From the NCBI GenBank assembly GCA_015063085.1, contig SUTD01000001.1:1-64000 (forward strand): a DNA stretch of 64,000 bases, in the 5' to 3' direction. The translations under genes were made by a program, and so were the position numbers. This stretch comes from Methanocorpusculum parvum (GTDB lineage Archaea; Halobacteriota; Methanomicrobia; Methanomicrobiales; Methanocorpusculaceae). Position 1 is the first letter of the stretch. Each line of letters starts with the position of its first letter. This document shows positions 59,526 through 64,000 of this stretch, piece by piece. The notes beneath the pieces were generated by a model that ran no database searches, was not told the DNA's origin, and saw nothing but the letters and a program-made list of their open reading frames with translations.

Positions 59526-60710
59526 ATGGGATTATTTTCCAAGGTAAATCAGAAAATCAACTCCGGCTCTGACATCGAAGGAGCTGACGCACGTGCAGGA
59601 TTCTACTGGGTTGAGGATTACAAAGGAGACAACCTCATCTGGCGGCTTCCGCGAAACATCATCTTAAACGACAACGTGCTTGTCAGAGAAGATGAGTATG
59701 GTATCTTCTTCCGCGACGGCAAAGCTCTTGCCGTCTTTGACCGCCCGGACCGATATGCATTAACCACACAGAACATCCCGATCTTAAAAGACATCATCGG
59801 TGCTACGATGGGTAACGTCCAGATTGGAGAGTTCTACTGGGTTCAGAAACGTGAGTTCAGAGACAAATTCGGAACTTCCCAGCCTTTGGCATTCCGCGAC
59901 TCGGACTTCGGCGTTGTTCAGCTTCGCATGTTTGGTCAGTTCGCATACAAAGTCGCAGACCCAATGCTCCTGATTACCCAGTTTGTCGGAACAAAGGGCC
60001 TTACCAAATCAGAAGAAGTTGTCGAATGGCTGAAGAGCCAGATTGTGATGGTCTTAAACGACATCTTAGGCGAGCTCAAAACAAAGAAGCAGATGGGCGT
60101 CCTTGATATGCCTGCATATCTGCAGGAGATTGAGCAGATGTGTCTTGCAAAACTCACTGCCGAGACCGAAAATTATGGTCTCAAGATTATGAAGTTTGCA
60201 GGCCTTACCATCAGCATGCCGGATGAGGTTCAGGAAGCCATAAACAAGCGCGGCGCCATGTCTGCTCTTGGCGTGAACTACATGCAGTACCAGTCCGGAA
60301 AGGCCATTGAAAATATCGGCGTCGGAGCCGCACAGGGCGGAGACGGTGCAGGATTTGCCATGATGGGCGCAGGAATGGGCGCAGGAATCGGAATGGGCAA
60401 CATGATGATGCAGGGAATGGGCGGAGGCGCTGCTCCGTTTGGTCAGGCACAGCCGCAGACTGCAGCACCTGCCGGAAAGGCCTGTGCAAAGTGCGGAGCT
60501 GTTGTTCCGGACGGTGCAAAGTTCTGCCCCGGATGCGGAGAGAAGCAGACATCCGGCTCCTTCTGCCCGGAGTGCGGAGCGGCAGTTCCGCCAGGCTCTA
60601 AGTTCTGTCCGGAATGCGGAAAGAAAATGGGAGCAGCCGCATGTCCAAAGTGCGGAGCAGAGTTGGCACCCGGTACAAAATTCTGTCCGGAGTGCGGTGA
60701 GAAAATATAA
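59526..60710 (+). CDS. SPFH/band-7 (YdjI-like) protein with three C-terminal zinc ribbons
   Basis: 394 residues. Residues about 20-255 form an SPFH domain of the YdjI/virion-core-like group: IWRLPRNIILNDNVLVREDE, YALTTQNIPILKDIIG, YWVQKREFRDKFGTSQPL and VVQLRMFGQFAYKVADPMLL. A helix (about 205-265) and a Gly/Met-rich linker (about 275-305) lead to three zinc ribbons: CAKCG...CPGCG, CPECG...CPECG and CPKCG...CPECG (about 317-393). SPFH proteins form membrane-bound rings or scaffolds. No N-terminal membrane helix is seen, so it must dock on the membrane through partners. Last gene of the operon. Confidence 0.88.
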   Translation: MGLFSKVNQKINSGSDIEGADARAGFYWVEDYKGDNLIWRLPRNIILNDNVLVREDEYGIFFRDGKALAVFDRPDRYALTTQNIPILKDIIGATMGNVQIGEFYWVQKREFRDKFGTSQPLAFRDSDFGVVQLRMFGQFAYKVADPMLLITQFVGTKGLTKSEEVVEWLKSQIVMVLNDILGELKTKKQMGVLDMPAYLQEIEQMCLAKLTAETENYGLKIMKFAGLTISMPDEVQEAINKRGAMSALGVNYMQYQSGKAIENIGVGAAQGGDGAGFAMMGAGMGAGIGMGNMMMQGMGGGAAPFGQAQPQTAAPAGKACAKCGAVVPDGAKFCPGCGEKQTSGSFCPECGAAVPPGSKFCPECGKKMGAAACPKCGAELAPGTKFCPECGEKI

Positions 60711-60737
60711 AATCCTGAGGCTATCCCAGAACCTCTA

Positions 60738-60743
60738 TTTTTT
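60738..60743 (+). terminator. T-tract terminator of the SPFH operon
   Basis: TATTTTTTG with six T residues 28 bp after the SPFH stop, in the 50-bp convergent gap before the ABC transporter genes. Pattern-based. Confidence 0.4.
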
Positions 60744-60760
60744 GTATAATCGAAACTCTT

Positions 60761-61555
60761 TTAGAACTCCGTGTCCTTTGGGACACAGAGTTTATGGGTT
60801 CTGCAGGTGTTTTCAAACGTATTCACCGTCACATCAACGTTGTATACCTTCCTGATGAGATCAGCATCCAAAACATCCTCCGGCGTTCCGTCAGCAATCA
60901 CGCGTCCTCCATACATCATTACCACGCGGTTTGCGTAGATGAAGGCATGATCCGGATTGTGCGTTGAGAGGATAATGGTATATCCGTTTTTGGCAAGTCC
61001 TGCAACCCGCTGCATCACGCGGAACTGGTTTCCGTAATCCAGATTTGCTGTCGGCTCATCCATGATTAAAATCTTCGACTTCTGCACCAGTGCGCGGGCA
61101 ATTAACACAAGCTGACGCTCTCCGCCGGAAATTTCCCCATATCCGGCATGTTCCAGGTGAGCAATGCCGAGACTTTCCAGTGCCTTTCTGGCTTCTTCGA
61201 TATGTTCCTGCTTTGGAGAAGACAGTACGCTTAGACTGCTGGTTAATCCCATCATCACTACATCCAGCACTTCATAGTTGAATGCCGGATGGGTTGACTG
61301 TGGAATATAGGCAATCTGCTTTGCAATCTGCTTGTGTGTCATTGCGGCAATATTTGTCCCGTTTAAGAAAATCTCGCCTGAATATTTTTTCATAAAGCCG
61401 AGCATACACTTGAAAAGCGTACTCTTTCCAACACCGTTCGGGCCGAGAACTGCAACTAAATCTCCTTTTTCGGTTGAGAATGAGACATCGTGCAGCACCT
61501 GCGGCCCTTTTCTGCTGTAGGCAAAACTCACGTTTTTGATATCCAGGGTTTTCAT
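60761..61555 (-). CDS. FecE/BtuD-type ABC transporter ATP-binding protein
   Basis: 264 residues. Walker A GPNGVGKST near 38-46, Q-loop AYIPQSTHPAFNYEV, signature GEISGGERQLVLIARAL, Walker B ILIMDEPTANLD and the switch His in STHNPDHAF. It is the iron-complex/cobalamin importer type. The frame runs 32 codons further upstream, but ATG 61555 begins just before the conserved DIKNVSFAY. It overlaps the permease gene by 4 bp. A C-terminal Cys-containing tail (CRTHKLC) is present. Confidence 0.92.
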   Translation of the reverse strand: MKTLDIKNVSFAYSRKGPQVLHDVSFSTEKGDLVAVLGPNGVGKSTLFKCMLGFMKKYSGEIFLNGTNIAAMTHKQIAKQIAYIPQSTHPAFNYEVLDVVMMGLTSSLSVLSSPKQEHIEEARKALESLGIAHLEHAGYGEISGGERQLVLIARALVQKSKILIMDEPTANLDYGNQFRVMQRVAGLAKNGYTIILSTHNPDHAFIYANRVVMMYGGRVIADGTPEDVLDADLIRKVYNVDVTVNTFENTCRTHKLCVPKDTEF

Positions 61556-62580
61556 GAACGTCTGCCTCCCATCATCAGGAGATAGGCAAAGATTGGCGCA
61601 CCGACAAATGCTGTTAAAATTCCAATCGGGATTTCGGTTGTTGTAAGACACCGTGCAAGATCATCGACTACGAGCAGAAATGCTCCGCCCATAACGATGG
61701 CTGAAGGGATTATTCTTCGGTAGTCGCATCCGAAGATCATCCGGCAGAAGTGCGGGATTACAAGACCAATCCAGCCGATGATACCGGAGATGGAAACGGC
61801 TGCTGCCGTAATCAGGGTTGCACAGGAGACGACAATCAGCCGAAGCCGGTTCGGATTGATTCCCATGCTCTTTGCCTCGTCTTCTCCCAGGGTCAGAACA
61901 TTCATCCTCCAACGGAGGAGGAAGATAGGGATGATGCCAATCAGAATCAGCACACCGGCAAAAATCACATCACCCATATCTGCATCCGCAAGGCTTCCCA
62001 TCAGCCAGTAGGTAATTTCCGGCAGCTGGTCTTCTGTGTCCGCGACGGTCTTCAAAAACGAGGTCATTGCGGTAAACAGACTGCTGACCAGGATACCGGC
62101 TAAAACCATTGAAAGCGTTGCACTTCCTTTGGTGAGCCGGCTTACTACATATGCAGCCCCGACACAGATGACGGCACCGGCAAACGCAAATGCGGTAATC
62201 CAGACAGGGCCTAAGTTCATGAAGATGGCAAGGGCAGCTCCAAATCCTGCTCCGGATGATGCTCCCAGGATGTCTGGAGACACCAGCGGATTCTGGAACA
62301 TTCCCTGATATGCAGCCCCGGCTGTTGCAAGAGCTGCGCCGACAAAGAATGCCGCCAGAATACGCGGGAGACGGATGTTGATGACCGTGCTCCAGGTCGC
62401 ATAATCCCAGACGATATCGAGATGGAAAATCTCTGTTGCGAAGATCATCAGCACATCCGAAAGCGAAACCGGGAATCTTCCAACGGCAAACGAGAACAGA
62501 ATACACAGCAGCGCCGCTGCGCTGAGCAGGATGAAACGAAGTGTATAATTTGGCACATGCCGGGTTTTCTGTTCTGTCAT
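61552..62580 (-). CDS. FecCD-type ABC transporter permease
   Basis: 342 residues, ten or so membrane helices of the BtuC/FecCD family: RLPRILAAFFVGAALATAGAA near 73-93, QNPLVSPDILGASSGAGFGA, and the coupling-helix and C-terminal motif IGLVIPHFCRMIFGCDYRR near 280. It imports iron chelates, cobalamin or similar compounds with the ATPase downstream. No periplasmic-type binding protein gene lies upstream; the next gene there (62708) is divergent. The binding protein must be elsewhere, or the pair is used with a distant partner. Confidence 0.92.
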   Translation of the reverse strand: MTEQKTRHVPNYTLRFILLSAAALLCILFSFAVGRFPVSLSDVLMIFATEIFHLDIVWDYATWSTVINIRLPRILAAFFVGAALATAGAAYQGMFQNPLVSPDILGASSGAGFGAALAIFMNLGPVWITAFAFAGAVICVGAAYVVSRLTKGSATLSMVLAGILVSSLFTAMTSFLKTVADTEDQLPEITYWLMGSLADADMGDVIFAGVLILIGIIPIFLLRWRMNVLTLGEDEAKSMGINPNRLRLIVVSCATLITAAAVSISGIIGWIGLVIPHFCRMIFGCDYRRIIPSAIVMGGAFLLVVDDLARCLTTTEIPIGILTAFVGAPIFAYLLMMGGRRS

Positions 62581-62707
62581 TTCTTATCTGTTGACTCCGA
62601 TGGAATAATAATTTAATTCTTTTTTCCGAAATTGTAAAATATATTTATTTAACTTAGAACGCCGCAGAGCCGAAGAGTTATCTTCTCGCGAAGCAAATCT
62701 GTCTGGT

Positions 62708-63223
62708 ATGGCAGAAGAAAAACGACATATTTTCCTTACCGGCAACCGCCGTGTCGGAAAGACGTTTCTTTTGCAGCGGGTCTTGTCAGAGCTGTCTGTT
62801 CCGCTCTCAGGTTTTACCACTTCATGGAAGGAGGAGGAAAACGGGACAAGTGCGCTGATTCTTTCCCGTGCGGACGGGACAGAGAGTGCCGTTGCCGCGT
62901 ATCGATATGCCGATGACCGTCCGCGGCAGGTATTCGAAGAGGTCTTTGAGACATTTGGCGCTGCATGTCTCACAGATTTGCAAGGTCTGGTGCTCATGGA
63001 TGAACTTGGACGCTTTGAGTCATCGACTGAGAAGTTCCGTTCCTGCGTGTTTGCTGTGCTGGATTCCGACCTTCCGGTTCTTGGCGTTGTCCGTGATGCA
63101 GAGAATCCGTTTCTGGATGCAGTGCGCAGTCACCCAAAGACCGAGGTCATCTCTGTGACAAAGGAAAACCGCGAAGAGCTGGTCTTTGCGGTTCGCAAAA
63201 AAATCAAGGATATTCTTACATGA
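62708..63223 (+). CDS. THEP1-like nucleoside-triphosphatase
   Basis: 171 residues. Walker A IFLTGNRRVGKTFLLQRVL near 8-26, Walker B QGLVLMDELGRFESSTEKF near 94-113, and a C-terminal EVISVTKENREELVFAVR. This matches the compact THEP1 NTPase family (NTPase/kinase-like P-loop enzyme) of archaea. Physiological substrate unclear. Its last 4 bp overlap the following flavodoxin-like gene. It is divergent from the ABC permease, across a 127-bp AT-rich gap. Confidence 0.82.
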   Translation: MAEEKRHIFLTGNRRVGKTFLLQRVLSELSVPLSGFTTSWKEEENGTSALILSRADGTESAVAAYRYADDRPRQVFEEVFETFGAACLTDLQGLVLMDELGRFESSTEKFRSCVFAVLDSDLPVLGVVRDAENPFLDAVRSHPKTEVISVTKENREELVFAVRKKIKDILT

Positions 63224-63771
63224 AAAAAACCATCATTATCAACGGTTCTCCGCGTCCAAACGGAAATACCGCGTTTCTGATTGGAGAACTGAAACAGTAT
63301 CTGGAAGGAGAAGTCATTGAAATCTCGGCCTTCCGCTCCAATATCGCTCCCTGTGTTGACTGCAGAGCCTGCTGGACTACCGCACAGTGCGTGGTAGAAG
63401 ATGATATGCAGTATATCTATAATGATGATTTTGACAATATCGTCATTGCTTCTCCGGTTTACTACAGCACGCTTCCCGGCTCGGTTTTGAGTCTGATGAG
63501 CAGGCTTCAGCCCTGGCATGCCGCAATGTTTTTCCTCAAAGAACCGCTTGCGCAGCGTGCGAAGAAGGGCGCGGCAATATTAACTGCAGGCGGGAAAGGA
63601 AACGAGGCAAATGCATTTCATCATCTGCGGGCATTCTTCAAGCAGGTGAATGCTGCCGGATATGAAGACCATATTGTCTGCTCCGGAAAGACGGATACGA
63701 TTCCTTCCTGGGATGACAAAGACGCGGTTTCTGCTGTTGCCGGGCTTGCCAAATGGCTCAATGAGGAGTAA
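63220..63771 (+). CDS. Flavodoxin-like NAD(P)H-dependent FMN reductase
   Basis: 183 residues. FMN loop IINGSPRPNGNTAFLIGEL at 6-24, Cys-bearing CVDCRACWTTAQC near 47-59, FDNIVIASPVYYSTLPGSVLS and a C-terminal flavodoxin-fold segment GAAILTAGGKGNE. It belongs to the same superfamily as the gene at 52430. The Cys spacing is CxxCxxC...C. It is coupled to the THEP1-like gene upstream by 4 bp and its stop codon abuts the next start. Confidence 0.82.
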   Translation: MKKTIIINGSPRPNGNTAFLIGELKQYLEGEVIEISAFRSNIAPCVDCRACWTTAQCVVEDDMQYIYNDDFDNIVIASPVYYSTLPGSVLSLMSRLQPWHAAMFFLKEPLAQRAKKGAAILTAGGKGNEANAFHHLRAFFKQVNAAGYEDHIVCSGKTDTIPSWDDKDAVSAVAGLAKWLNEE

Positions 63772-64000
63772 ATGACACCTGCCTTTCCTATCTTAGACGA
63801 TCATTTCCACCTAAACCGCAGAACCGGAAAAGGTCCCGAGGTGATTAAAGAGTTCATGCGTTCGGGAGGGACGCACATTGTTTTAGTCACCCTGCCTTCC
63901 TGGTCCTGCGGAGTAACTCCCTCATCTCCGGAGGATTTCCGCGCGGTTTATGACACAACGCTTGCAGACGGCAAAGCAGTACGCGAGCTCGGCTGTGTCT
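63772..64000 (+). CDS. TatD-like metal-dependent hydrolase (truncated by the window end)
   Basis: The first 76 codons only. The start MTPAFPILDDHFHLNRR has the DxHxH-like metal motif (DDHFHL) used by TatD/amidohydrolase-type hydrolases. The following THIVLVTLPSWSCGVTPSSP fits archaeal TatD-related metal-dependent hydrolases (COG1831 type). The ATG follows the flavodoxin-like stop codon directly, so the three genes from 62708 form one operon. The rest of the protein lies outside the window. Confidence 0.7.
   Translation, partial: MTPAFPILDDHFHLNRRTGKGPEVIKEFMRSGGTHIVLVTLPSWSCGVTPSSPEDFRAVYDTTLADGKAVRELGCV

Noticed and set aside
1-64000. Intact insertion sequences, prophage or rRNA genes
   Set aside because: No transposase, integrase other than XerA, phage structural genes or rRNA-like sequence was found.

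Overview
The window comes from a methanogenic euryarchaeon, most likely a Methanomicrobiales member of the Methanocorpusculum type. The genus is my inference. The archaeal and methanogen evidence is direct: TATA-binding protein, a single MCM helicase, Xer-type recombinase XerA, archaeal cupin phosphoglucose isomerase, archaeal-type AdoMet synthetase, Trm1, MptD of methanopterin synthesis, methanogenesis marker protein 9, and DUF2193/DUF2180/DUF5806/DUF447 proteins. Genes are densely packed in short operons on both strands. Many stop/start junctions overlap by 4 nt, and T-rich tracts and TATA boxes fill the gaps.

Layout. 1-3.4 kb: uracil salvage (upp and a uracil permease), two Cys-rich proteins, a secreted protein and a phosphoesterase. 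3.4-5.6 kb: an AT-rich gap with a decayed PD-(D/E)XK nuclease gene, a perfect 28-bp dif-like palindrome and xerA. 5.7-16.9 kb: DUF5806, an MgtE-like transporter, mptD-mcm, a marker-9/CitG-like/DUF447 operon, radical SAM, metallo-hydrolase, MFS and TBP genes. 17-19.4 kb: a U32 peptidase, divergent from a seven-gene shikimate/tyrosine operon (19.5-26.9 kb) with a duplicated inverted-repeat operator. 27-30.4 kb: AdoMet synthetase plus hisG-hisA-hisB. 30.4-32.3 kb: a surface protein with tandem acidic repeats behind an array of palindromes. 32.3-41.2 kb: purB, dcd, CBS pyrophosphatase, adenine deaminase, class I aldolase and phosphoglucose isomerase.

41.2-53.5 kb: an FKBP, a minus-strand run DUF2193-DUF2180-aquaporin-thioredoxin-Lhr helicase, an MFS exporter, an RmuC-like coiled-coil protein, a YeiH-type transporter, tRNA-Phe, a DHH phosphoesterase, a flavoprotein and a bactofilin. 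53.6-56.2 kb: tRNA-Arg(CCU) directly followed by trm1, a MoaD-like protein and two FKBPs. 56.2-60.7 kb: a six-gene operon of three related zinc-ribbon proteins, a small membrane protein, a helical protein and an SPFH/zinc-ribbon protein. It resembles the bacterial YdjG-YdjI membrane-stress modules and is the best candidate here for a little-described system. 60.7-64 kb: a FecCD/FecE-type ABC importer without its binding protein, then an NTPase, a flavodoxin-like protein and a truncated TatD-type hydrolase.

All functional calls come from reading protein motifs by eye. No searches were run. Promoter, terminator and RNA-structure calls are pattern-based and weaker than the gene calls.
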